Positions 27,378-32,844 of a stretch of 32,844 nucleotides of DNA are shown here, in pieces. The notes under the pieces are model-generated. The model made no database searches. It was not told where the DNA came from and worked only from the letters and a program-made list of their open reading frames with translations. This stretch comes from Aphanothece hegewaldii CCALA 016 (lineage in GTDB: Bacteria > Cyanobacteriota > Cyanobacteriia > Cyanobacteriales > Microcystaceae), in NCBI RefSeq assembly GCF_003007785.1, contig NZ_PXOH01000044.1, positions 1 through 32,844 of the forward strand. Reading direction: 5' to 3'. Each line of letters opens with the position of its first letter. Position 1 is the first letter of the stretch. Both the position numbers and the translations under genes were made by a program.

Positions 27378-27418
27378 TGCCATTTTGGCAACTAATATTA
27401 ATCTTAAAAGTTTAGTAT
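27378..27418 (+). promoter_or_regulatory. Shared-type promoter 2 (before precursor 1)
   Basis: TGCCA-TTT-TGGCA (27378-27390), then 22 bases, then TAGTAT (27413-27418). It has the same spacing as the sites at 21447 and 28263. The predicted leader to ATG 27480 is about 55 bases. It also lies between the divergent antitoxin gene and precursor 1. Confidence 0.6.
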
Positions 27419-27479
27419 TTAAAGTATAGAAGATCAATCTTCTCAATTAAAAAAATCCCCAAACTTTAGGAGTAAAATC

Positions 27480-27689
27480 ATGATCGTTTCTGACCTTAAT
27501 TATCTCGAATCTGTCGAAAATAATAATATTGAAGGCGCTGGATATGCCTATTTTGATGAAGAATTTTCTTTAAGAGTGAATGGACAGCGTACAGCAGATG
27601 CTTTTGTTGGTCAGTATATCCGAGTTAATGCAGATGAATATAAAACTATCACATTTGATAAAGTTGTTACTGCATACGCTTATGTTTAA
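27480..27689 (+). CDS. Secreted peptide precursor 1 (GA-type leader)
   Basis: Small protein of 69 residues, unrecognised family. A leader of 20 residues (MIVSDLNYLESVENNNIEGA) has the locus motif I/V-x-D-L and Ile at -4 before a GA cleavage site. The predicted core is 49 residues, without Cys, and rich in aromatic and acidic residues (YAYFDEEF at its start, TAYAYV at its end). The ribosome site TTAGGAGT is strong. It has a dedicated promoter and its own terminator at 27784-27826, so it is a single-gene transcript. A role as bacteriocin, signal or surface peptide cannot be chosen from sequence. Confidence 0.75.
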   Translation: MIVSDLNYLESVENNNIEGAGYAYFDEEFSLRVNGQRTADAFVGQYIRVNADEYKTITFDKVVTAYAYV

Positions 27690-27783
27690 TCAGCAACAAT
27701 CATCTATAAAAGGACGTTTAACTCAACCAAGTCAAACTATAATTCTCTTCAAAGAGAAAGGTTTAACTTAACTTACATCAAAG

Positions 27784-27829
27784 AAGAACTGCTATGAATT
27801 GATATTGATCTTATCTAGCAGTTCTTTTT
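27784..27829 (+). terminator. Intrinsic terminator after precursor 1
   Basis: AAGAACTGCTA (27784-27794) pairs over 11 bases with TAGCAGTTCTT (27816-27826). A T-rich tract follows. The loop is 21 bases, which is long. Confidence 0.6.
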
Positions 27830-27873
27830 CTTATTGCTCGTTTCAATATTGTTGTAATGGAGAAGCATAAATC

Positions 27874-28158
27874 ATGAACATTAAAGATATAGATTACCAA
27901 AAAGAGCTAGTAGAAAGTAATCAATTTTTAGGCGCTCAGAGTACTATGGCTCATGCTTTTGATGAGATCGAACATCAATTCAGGTCATTAACTGGAGAAA
28001 TCGTCGGAAATATTAATGCTTTCTCTAATGTAACGGCGATCGGTACGAATAAAGCTAACGTTTCAGTCTCATCTGATGTTAGAGGGAATACCGACAACAA
28101 AGTGAGCATTGTCTACGGAACTGAAACAACCGCTTTTGCAACAACCCCTGGAACTTAA
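27874..28158 (+). CDS. Secreted peptide precursor 2 (GA-type leader)
   Basis: 94-residue protein. The leader (21 residues) starts MNIKDIDYQKEL and ends NQFLGA, with Phe at -4. It matches the others less well (D-I rather than D-L; GA rather than GG). The core of 73 residues is the longest, Cys-free, and rich in Ser, Thr, Asn and Val with an extended beta-like pattern (ANVSVSSDVRGN, VSIVYGTETTAFATT). GGAG stands about 13 bases before the ATG. It is bracketed by terminator-like hairpins on both sides, so it should be transcribed on its own, but I see no copy of the shared promoter palindrome upstream. Confidence 0.65.
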   Translation: MNIKDIDYQKELVESNQFLGAQSTMAHAFDEIEHQFRSLTGEIVGNINAFSNVTAIGTNKANVSVSSDVRGNTDNKVSIVYGTETTAFATTPGT

Positions 28159-28194
28159 TCTATTTTGCCTCAACAAAGCTAAGTTAAATTGTTT

Positions 28195-28230
28195 TGAGGA
28201 GGATTTTACCTCCTCATCACATTATATTTT
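28195..28230 (+). terminator. Terminator-like hairpin after precursor 2
   Basis: TGAGGAGG (28195-28202) pairs perfectly with CCTCCTCA (28209-28216) around a 6-base loop. A T-run begins about 10 bases later. CCTCAA at 28168-28173 could pair with the first arm (TTGAGG 28194-28199) instead, giving a competing structure. Confidence 0.55.
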
Positions 28231-28262
28231 TTAAGTCTCAACTAAACCTGAATAAAAATATT

Positions 28263-28303
28263 TGCCACTTTGGCAAGCTGTAACGCTTATTTACTCATAC
28301 AAT
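28263..28303 (+). promoter_or_regulatory. Shared-type promoter 3 (before precursor 3)
   Basis: TGCCA-CTT-TGGCA (28263-28275; the arms extend to TTGCCA/TGGCAA), then 22 bases, then TACAAT (28298-28303). The predicted leader to ATG 28353 is about 43 bases. Confidence 0.6.
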
Positions 28304-28352
28304 TAAAAGAAATAAAGCCCCTATTTACTTTAATAATAACGGGAGATATATT

Positions 28353-28613
28353 ATGTTGATTAATGACTTAGAGCATTTAAAAACCGCTCTTTCAACCGAT
28401 GAAATTCAAGGAGGTGAATTACCCATAGGTATAGATCCAATAGAGATTCTTGGTATAGCGTCTTCTGCTTTTCAATTCAATTCTCTTTCTATCGGTCAAT
28501 ATGGCTCATTCGCTGCAGGAATTCCAGAAATTTTAACAACTGCTGTTCCTGGTAATTTTAGTGTGGGTTTTAAATTTCAATATACATCACTTGCTTTGGG
28601 CTATGGAACTTAA
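28353..28613 (+). CDS. Secreted peptide precursor 3 (GG leader)
   Basis: 86 residues with a textbook leader: MLINDLEHLKTALSTDEIQGG, Ile at -4, GG at 20-21. The predicted core is 65 residues starting ELPIGIDP. It is hydrophobic, rich in Gly, Ser, Ala, Phe and Tyr, and has no Cys or Lys-rich stretches (one Lys). The segments SAFQFNSLSIGQYGSF and SVGFKFQYTSLALGYG have alternating beta-strand character. GGGAGAT lies 6 bases before the ATG. First gene of the probable 3-4-5 transcript. No lanthionine, YcaO or radical-SAM enzymes are nearby, so it is probably exported without ring formation. Confidence 0.78.
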   Translation: MLINDLEHLKTALSTDEIQGGELPIGIDPIEILGIASSAFQFNSLSIGQYGSFAAGIPEILTTAVPGNFSVGFKFQYTSLALGYGT

Positions 28614-28664
28614 TTCTTTAATAGCATCATTGCATGATCTTTTTTTCAAGTCTAAAGAGGTAAC

Positions 28665-28910
28665 ATGATTATTCATGATTTAGAGCATCTAAAATGTATT
28701 TCTGTAAAAAATGATTCTGATTTGTCTTACATTTTAGGAAGTTCTGGAATAACGATCGCACCGCCTATTATAAATCTTTTTGCATTAGTTAATGCTTCTT
28801 CTTTTCCTAGTAGTGTAGATCTCAGCTTTAGTGGCGATGTCATTGCTAGTGAAACTTCTATATTGAAGGTTTTTTCAGGCGTTTTTGTCAGAGCTATTTC
28901 ACCTTTATAA
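28665..28910 (+). CDS. Secreted peptide precursor 4 (GS-type leader)
   Basis: 81 residues. The first ten, MIIHDLEHLK, match precursor 3 (MLINDLEHLK) almost exactly. The leader is about 5 residues longer and ends SYILGS with Ile at -4, so cleavage would be after G-S rather than G-G; this is the least certain site in the set. The only Cys (C11) is in the leader. The core is hydrophobic (ITIAPPIINLFALVNASSF, then VDLSFSGDVIAS). AGAGG precedes the ATG. A weak hairpin with a T7 run (about 28629-28647) lies between genes 3 and 4 and may reduce readthrough. Confidence 0.7.
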   Translation: MIIHDLEHLKCISVKNDSDLSYILGSSGITIAPPIINLFALVNASSFPSSVDLSFSGDVIASETSILKVFSGVFVRAISPL

Positions 28911-28918
28911 ATATAGTC

Positions 28919-28937
28919 AATCATTTAATAAATGATT
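28919..28937. other. 19-bp palindrome directly before the precursor 5 ribosome site
   Basis: AATCATTTA-A-TAAATGATT is a perfect 9+1+9 palindrome. Its last base touches the Shine-Dalgarno AAGGAGA (28938-28944). It could fold in the mRNA and tune translation of gene 5, or bind a protein as DNA. Confidence 0.45.
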
Positions 28938-28950
28938 AAGGAGAGTGATT

Positions 28951-29169
28951 ATGAGTCGATTATCCATAGAGGATTTAGACTTTTTCAAGATTGAATCTAC
29001 GAATTCAAAAGATATTCGCGGCGGTACATATGAGCCGAATTTATGGGATTGGGAGACAAACTTTGCTTTTGATTTTGATTCCAATGGTATCGCAAGCTAT
29101 TCTCTGGCTCACATTTCTTCCTATGCAATAGCAATTGGGCCAATTTTTATAAGCTCTGATCTTATCTGA
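28951..29169 (+). CDS. Secreted peptide precursor 5 (GG leader)
   Basis: 72 residues from ATG 28951, chosen because AAGGAGA lies 6 bases upstream; a GTG two codons earlier overlaps that site and is less likely. The leader is 25 residues with the motif SIEDLDFFKI and the end DIRGG, again Ile at -4. The core is 47 residues beginning TYEPNLWDWE, acidic and aromatic first, then a Ser/Ala/Ile-rich tail (SYSLAHISSYAIAIGPIF). No Cys. The leader is the one most similar to the C-terminal signal of the HetP-like protein (both have I-E-D-L 15 residues before GG). Confidence 0.75.
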   Translation: MSRLSIEDLDFFKIESTNSKDIRGGTYEPNLWDWETNFAFDFDSNGIASYSLAHISSYAIAIGPIFISSDLI

Positions 29170-29214
29170 AACTAATCAACTGAATTAAAACTTAGTGATT
29201 TAAGGTTAAAATAT

Positions 29215-29252
29215 GCTGAGGGGTTATACCATCTCAGCCTATTCAGTTTTTT
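29215..29252 (+). terminator. Intrinsic terminator after precursor 5
   Basis: GCTGAG (29215-29220) pairs with CTCAGC (29233-29238) around a 12-base loop; TTTTTT follows at 29247-29252. It would end the precursor 3-4-5 transcript before the isomerase gene. Confidence 0.6.
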
Positions 29253-29293
29253 GATTACATTTAAATAACCTTGTAAAGTTTAAACCAATTATT

Positions 29294-30049
29294 ATGTTAT
29301 TTTTTTCAAGAATAACCATCGAATTAAGCGAACTTGAAAAGTACTTAAAACAAAACATACAAATTAAGCAAATTTGTCAGGAAATTATCTATGATAAAAT
29401 TATTTCTAAAGCGGCTACTGCTAGAAATATAGTTTTAACAGAAGAAGAAATTGAAAACGAAGCTCATCGTCAGCGTCGTCAGATGAATTTAGAAAAAGCA
29501 ACTGATACTTTTGCTTGGTTAAATTCTCAGTTAATTACTTCTGATGATTGGGAAGTTGGTCTCAAAAACTCTTTATTAAGAAAAAAATTGGCTGAAGCTC
29601 TTTTTGCTGAAGAAGCTAAAACCTTTTTTGGGCAAAATAAACATAATTTTGATTGTATTTTATTGTATCAAATTATTGTACCTTATGAACAATTAGCTTG
29701 GGAAATTTTATATCAAATAGAAGAACAAGAAATTAGTTTTTATCAAGCAGCACATTTCTATGATATTGATGAAAAACGACGTTATCTTTGTGGTTATGAA
29801 GGTCGATTTTATCGTTATAGTCTATCTCCCCAAATAGCGGCTATTGTTTTTGGTGCGAAAGTCGGCGAGGTAATTAGTCCTTTTCAGACCGAACAAGGAT
29901 ACCATATTGCATTAGTAGAAGAGTTGATAAAGGCTGAATTAACGGAAAATATTTATCAAGAAATTATCAATAAAATGATGGATGAGTGGTTAGCTAATGA
30001 GCTAATTTATTTACTTCATAACTTTGACGAACAACCCAACAGAGATTAA
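29294..30049 (+). CDS. Parvulin-like peptidyl-prolyl isomerase (SurA/PrsA-type), cytoplasmic
   Basis: 251 residues. A helical SurA-N-like chaperone part (about 10-115; LTEEEIENEAHRQRRQMNL) is followed by a parvulin-like domain (about 120-212; ILLYQIIVPYEQLA, then KVGEVISPFQTEQGYHIALVEEL, the typical end). The classical catalytic His-Cys pattern is not clear, so it may act mainly as a holdase. There is no signal peptide, unlike SurA or PrsA, so it should work inside the cell, for example keeping precursor peptides soluble for the exporter. From general recollection, such isomerase genes accompany C39 exporters in other cyanobacteria. Its 3' end overlaps the convergent PEP-CTERM gene by 39 bases. 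Confidence 0.8.
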   Translation: MLFFSRITIELSELEKYLKQNIQIKQICQEIIYDKIISKAATARNIVLTEEEIENEAHRQRRQMNLEKATDTFAWLNSQLITSDDWEVGLKNSLLRKKLAEALFAEEAKTFFGQNKHNFDCILLYQIIVPYEQLAWEILYQIEEQEISFYQAAHFYDIDEKRRYLCGYEGRFYRYSLSPQIAAIVFGAKVGEVISPFQTEQGYHIALVEELIKAELTENIYQEIINKMMDEWLANELIYLLHNFDEQPNRD

Positions 30050-30859
30050 GACAACTAATAAGTCAATTAAAATAAATTTGTTAGCGGGTTCTGGAATTCT
30101 TTTACAAACATTTATTCGATTAGAAGTATAGTTACAAGATTGGGTGACAATAATTAAATCCAGTTGTGTATCTTGAGCAAACTGCTTATTGTATAATCCA
30201 GAAAAAGAATTATTAATAACTTCGTTCATTTCACCAAATGATGTCAACTCATTATAACTATTTAAGACTGTATCTTGTCCCGTTTGAAACCCAAAAAAGT
30301 CTTGCTTATAATCAAGTTCTGAATTAGTATTGATTACCCCTAATACTTCCAATATATTATTAACAGTTTGAGTTGTTTTATCAAGTAATAATAAATTGAA
30401 TTGAATCGATGAACTCAAATTGCTAGACACTAAATCATCAGTTTGATTAAGAAGATTTATGAAACCATCAAAACTAAACAGTAATGTCTCATTAGCGGGA
30501 ATTGTAAAATTACCGATCAAAGATGTAGTAAATCTAATATTTCCTAAATAATTATTTGTTGTACCAACTAAAAGTGTTTCTGATTTGGAATAAGCAGAAG
30601 TATCATTTGGCGTAACTAAAAATTTTGCATCGGTATCTATAAAAGATGATAAAATACCATCGTCTGCAATGGTATTCGCATCTCCATCACCTACAGAAAA
30701 AATATTTTGGGGTGATTGACTAAAATTTTTAAGAGATAAATCATATTGAGCAAAACTGCTGAAAGTTGCTGCCCTAATGGGAAAAGCACTAATCAGAAAA
30801 TAGCTTACAGAAGAAAAAAATATAAGACAAAAACGTCTCGTTTGTGAGCAAGTTATCAT
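30011..30859 (-). CDS. PEP-CTERM sorting domain protein
   Basis: Exported protein of 282 residues from ATG 30859; an upstream TTG at 30895 would put 12 polar residues before the signal peptide. The signal peptide is FCLIFFSSVSYFLISAFPIRA with likely cleavage before ATFSSF. The middle is an Asn/Ser/Thr-rich beta-type region of unknown role. The C-terminus has the sorting signal: IPEP, a membrane helix (FILIDLLVVLISVGLFV) and a short basic end (KVMK). Exosortase is expected to cut at PEP and anchor or release the protein at the surface; no exosortase gene is in the window. Confidence 0.82.
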   Translation of the reverse strand: MITCSQTRRFCLIFFSSVSYFLISAFPIRAATFSSFAQYDLSLKNFSQSPQNIFSVGDGDANTIADDGILSSFIDTDAKFLVTPNDTSAYSKSETLLVGTTNNYLGNIRFTTSLIGNFTIPANETLLFSFDGFINLLNQTDDLVSSNLSSSIQFNLLLLDKTTQTVNNILEVLGVINTNSELDYKQDFFGFQTGQDTVLNSYNELTSFGEMNEVINNSFSGLYNKQFAQDTQLDLIIVTQSCNYTSNRINVCKRIPEPANKFILIDLLVVLISVGLFVKVMK

Positions 30860-31053
30860 TGTTTTGTTTTCGGTATGTGAAGCTATAACAAACAATTGGG
30901 TAATAATAAGTTTTATTAACTTAAATAAATATTGAACTCAACAATCTTTTCAATCTTATCCAAAAAAAATCATTTTATGATCATTTTGATACTAAATGAA
31001 ATATAATAATTAATACTAGACCGAGGTTCAAAAATAGGCTCTCATATAAAATA

Positions 31054-31078
31054 GCAACGAGAGTTTCTATCCCGTTGC
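31054..31078 (-). terminator. Terminator-like hairpin after the DUF1232 gene
   Basis: GCAACG (31054-31059) pairs with CGTTGC (31073-31078). On the minus strand it comes 20 bases after the DUF1232 stop and is followed by TATTTTAT. Confidence 0.45.
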
Positions 31079-31098
31079 GAATATATATATAAATTAAT

Positions 31099-31380
31099 CT
31101 AAACAGATTTAGTTTCTAAAACTTTGTCAGTCTCTATTTCTGTATCATCTGTTTTACGACGACGATAAGACATTAAAATATCCGATACTTCTGTAACTAA
31201 CACTGTAGCGAGTACACCATCATCAAGCCATCCCAGAAGCGGAATCCAATCGGGTGCCAAATCTACCGGCATAATCCAGTAAAAGAAAGTGGCTAAAATA
31301 ACTAACCAACGATATTTAGTATGACGTATGGCTTGACGATACCAATTATAAAAAATTTTAACCAATGCTTTTGCTTTCAT
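31099..31380 (-). CDS. DUF1232 (YkvA-like) small membrane protein
   Basis: 93 residues. The DUF1232 signature is clear: FFYWIMPVDLAPDWIPLLGWLDDGVLATVLVTEV at about 33-66, given here as two parts, a membrane helix LVILATFFYWIMPVDL and a second helix after the PDWIPLLG-WLDD turn. The N-terminus is basic and amphipathic; the C-terminus is highly charged. The function of the family is not known. It is an isolated gene with its own terminator. Confidence 0.88.
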   Translation of the reverse strand: MKAKALVKIFYNWYRQAIRHTKYRWLVILATFFYWIMPVDLAPDWIPLLGWLDDGVLATVLVTEVSDILMSYRRRKTDDTEIETDKVLETKSV

Positions 31381-31437
31381 TTGGGGTAAATTAGGAACTC
31401 AATCAACTTACAACTATTATTCTGTCAGTTTCATTTG

Positions 31438-31464
31438 ATAAAAAAAAGAGGGGACTTTCCCCCC
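31438..31464 (-). terminator. Strong intrinsic terminator of the aminotransferase gene
   Basis: On the minus strand GGGGA-AAG-TCCCC (31450-31462) is followed by TCTTTTTTT. It is 21 bases past the stop codon. Confidence 0.85.
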
Positions 31465-31484
31465 ATGATTGTCGTAATAACTCG

Positions 31485-32681
31485 TTATTTTGAATTGTCG
31501 TAGCGTATACCTGCTTCAACAAAGCGACGGAGTACTTCAGCCATACGATCGCAATCTGTAATTAAACTAATTCTGACATATCCTTCTCCACCTTCACCGA
31601 AAGCATTACCCGGAGTCAAAACTACTCCAGTTGTACGCAAAACATTGAGGGCAAAATCAGTCGAATTCAATCCAATTGGGCAGGGAATCCACAAATACAT
31701 TGTTGCTTTTGAGGGTTTAATATCCCAGCCTAATTCATTTAATCCTTTAATTAAAAAATCTCTTCTTTTACGATAACGATCTTGTACTTCTTTGACATAC
31801 TCATCGGGCAATTGTAAAGCGGTTTCGGCTGCTTTTTGTAAGACGGAAAAAATCCCATAGTCTAAATTGGTTTTTAAAGTCCGTAACCCTTGGATAATAT
31901 CGGAATTGCCGACGACAAAACCAACGCGCCAACCTGCCATATTATAGGTTTTGGATAAAGTATGAAATTCTACTCCGATGTCTTTTGCTCCTGGAATTTC
32001 GAGTAAGCTCGTGGGTTGATATTCATCAAATGCCAATTCTGCATAACACAAATCATGTACTAACATAATTTCGTAGTGACGGGCAAAAGCGACAATTTCT
32101 TCAAAAAATTCTCGCGGTGCGGTGGCAGTCGTTGGGTTACTGGGATAATTAAAATAAAGAATCTTCGCTTTGTGGGCTATCTCATCTGGAATTTGAGTAA
32201 CATCAATTAACCAGTCTTGCTTTGCACTCAAAATAATCGGGTACAGAGTTGCTCCCGCAATGAGGGGCCCGCGAAAATGAGGCGGATAAGAAGGACTCGG
32301 AACTAATACCACATCTCCTGGATTGATATAAGCTAAAGCTAAATGAGTCAATCCTTCTTTGGAACCGAGTAAAGGTAATGCTTCATTATCTGGATTGAGA
32401 TCCACGCCATAACGCCGTTGATACCACGCAGTTATCGCCTCCCTAAAACTGGCTGTGCCTTCAAATGGTGGATAGCCGTGAAATGGCGCATGAGAAAAGG
32501 CTTCTTTAGCGGCATCGATGACGGGTTCTGGGGCTAAACCATCGGGGTTGCCCATGCCTAAATCAATTAAATCAATTCCTTGCGCCCTCGCTTGGGCTTT
32601 GAGTTCATCGAGTCGAGCAAAAACGTAGGGAGGTAATGTACTTAAACGGTTTGCACGGCTATTCGTCCAGTTAACACTCAT
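31485..32681 (-). CDS. Class I/II pyridoxal-phosphate aminotransferase
   Basis: Fold-type I aminotransferase of 398 residues. The Schiff-base lysine is K244 in HTLSKTYNMAGWRVGF. Other signatures are LIDLGMGNPDG, the cofactor-binding YFNYPSNPTTA and the C-terminal VRISLI. The start PPYVFARLDELKAQARAQG is typical of a cyanobacterial group annotated as aspartate, alanine or LL-diaminopimelate aminotransferase; substrate choice cannot be settled from sequence. I chose ATG 32681. The frame stays open to 32780, but the extra 33 residues are translated from the end of the adjacent insertion sequence and are not part of the protein. Confidence 0.88.
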   Translation of the reverse strand: MSVNWTNSRANRLSTLPPYVFARLDELKAQARAQGIDLIDLGMGNPDGLAPEPVIDAAKEAFSHAPFHGYPPFEGTASFREAITAWYQRRYGVDLNPDNEALPLLGSKEGLTHLALAYINPGDVVLVPSPSYPPHFRGPLIAGATLYPIILSAKQDWLIDVTQIPDEIAHKAKILYFNYPSNPTTATAPREFFEEIVAFARHYEIMLVHDLCYAELAFDEYQPTSLLEIPGAKDIGVEFHTLSKTYNMAGWRVGFVVGNSDIIQGLRTLKTNLDYGIFSVLQKAAETALQLPDEYVKEVQDRYRKRRDFLIKGLNELGWDIKPSKATMYLWIPCPIGLNSTDFALNVLRTTGVVLTPGNAFGEGGEGYVRISLITDCDRMAEVLRRFVEAGIRYDNSK

Positions 32682-32742
32682 TGCTACAGCGTTAGACAAA
32701 ATTACATAAATTATTATTATTACATTCTTTGATCTCGTTTTG

Positions 32743-32844
32743 TTGACATCCTCACCGCCATAAATGGCGATGATTCCCAAACCTTACGATTTGGGTTTCT
32801 GCTTCAATGCAGTTGCCTTGACAGATTTACTCTGTTCGGGTCTT
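32743..32844 (-). mobile_element. Right end of an IS200/IS605-type (TnpB) element, partial
   Basis: The window edge cuts this element. On the minus strand a TnpB-like C-terminus is followed by the hairpin CGCCAT-TT-ATGGCG (32756-32769) and GAGGATGTCAA, the usual right-end layout of IS605-group elements, which carry subterminal hairpins instead of inverted repeats. The boundary is placed after TCAA (32743-32746), an assumption from related elements. A second small stem, CCCAAA/TTTGGG (32776-32795), overlaps the tnpB stop. Confidence 0.65.
32784..32844 (-). CDS. tnpB: TnpB (RNA-guided nuclease of IS605 family), C-terminal end only
   Basis: The minus-strand frame is open from the window edge to TAA at 32784-32786 and reads RPEQSKSVKATALKQKPKS, a tail typical of cyanobacterial TnpB proteins. 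Only 19 residues are visible, so the family call depends on the IS-end structure next to it. The rest of the gene lies beyond the right edge. In TnpB systems the guide RNA is made from this 3' region and the right end. Confidence 0.55.
   Translation of the reverse strand, partial: RPEQSKSVKATALKQKPKS

Noticed and set aside
27580..27771. Open frame overlapping precursor 1
   Set aside because: Runs in another frame over the precursor and its 3' region; no ribosome site or leader motif.
28727..28924. Minus-strand open frame opposite precursor 4
   Set aside because: Antisense shadow; precursor 4 has the shared leader and a ribosome site.
27480..29169. Lanthipeptide, Nif11 or cyanobactin cluster
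   Set aside because: Cores have no Cys, leaders do not fit Nif11, and no LanM, YcaO, protease-cyclase or radical-SAM gene is within the window.
27480..29169. CRISPR-like or tandem-repeat array among the short genes
   Set aside because: The similarity is limited to leader codons and promoters; there are no regularly spaced identical repeats.

Overview
The window looks like chromosomal DNA of a cyanobacterium. The evidence is an AT-rich sequence with the palindrome GCGATCGC (HIP1) at 3760, 9979, 13403, 16670, 21077, 22290, 24591, 25095, 26391 and 27088, an XisH/XisI pair, a HetP-family protein, an FdC-like ferredoxin, a PEP-CTERM protein and a very large PAS/GGDEF/EAL enzyme. HetC-like and HetP-like proteins also occur outside heterocyst formers, so they do not prove that this organism makes heterocysts.

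Left part (1-13.6 kb) is mostly housekeeping. It holds a GNAT acetyltransferase, a xisH-xisI pair in which xisH is interrupted by an in-frame TAG, and a minus-strand run of ferredoxin, inositol-phosphatase family, J-domain/TPR protein, hisZ and a K+ channel/RCK protein. These are followed by tRNA-Ser(GGA), leuB, an LptF/LptG-type permease, a catabolic-type acetolactate synthase and aspS. A 1327-residue PAS6-GGDEF-EAL protein follows at 13.8-17.8 kb.

The most interesting part is 18.1-30.0 kb, which reads as one peptide-secretion locus. It contains a C39-peptidase ABC exporter with an N-terminal cyclic-nucleotide-binding-like region (HetC-like), an HlyD-type adaptor, and a HetP-family protein whose C-terminus ends in a double-glycine signal plus six residues. 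Next come a TPR/GT41 (OGT-like) glycosyltransferase, a PIN toxin/ribbon-helix-helix antitoxin pair, five small precursor-like proteins with 20-26 residue leaders ending in GG, GA or GS, and a parvulin-like prolyl isomerase. Three promoters in this locus (before hlyD, before precursor 1 and before precursor 3) share the same architecture: TGCCANTTTGGCAA with a TANNNT -10 box exactly 22 bases after the palindrome. That places the palindrome near -41, the position of a class II activator. The adaptor and the cargo peptides therefore appear to be co-regulated.

Right part (30-32.8 kb) has a PEP-CTERM surface protein, a DUF1232 membrane protein, a class I/II aminotransferase with a strong terminator, and the right end of an IS200/IS605-type element. 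That element's tnpB C-terminus enters from beyond the window edge. No CRISPR array, rRNA or recognised riboswitch was seen.
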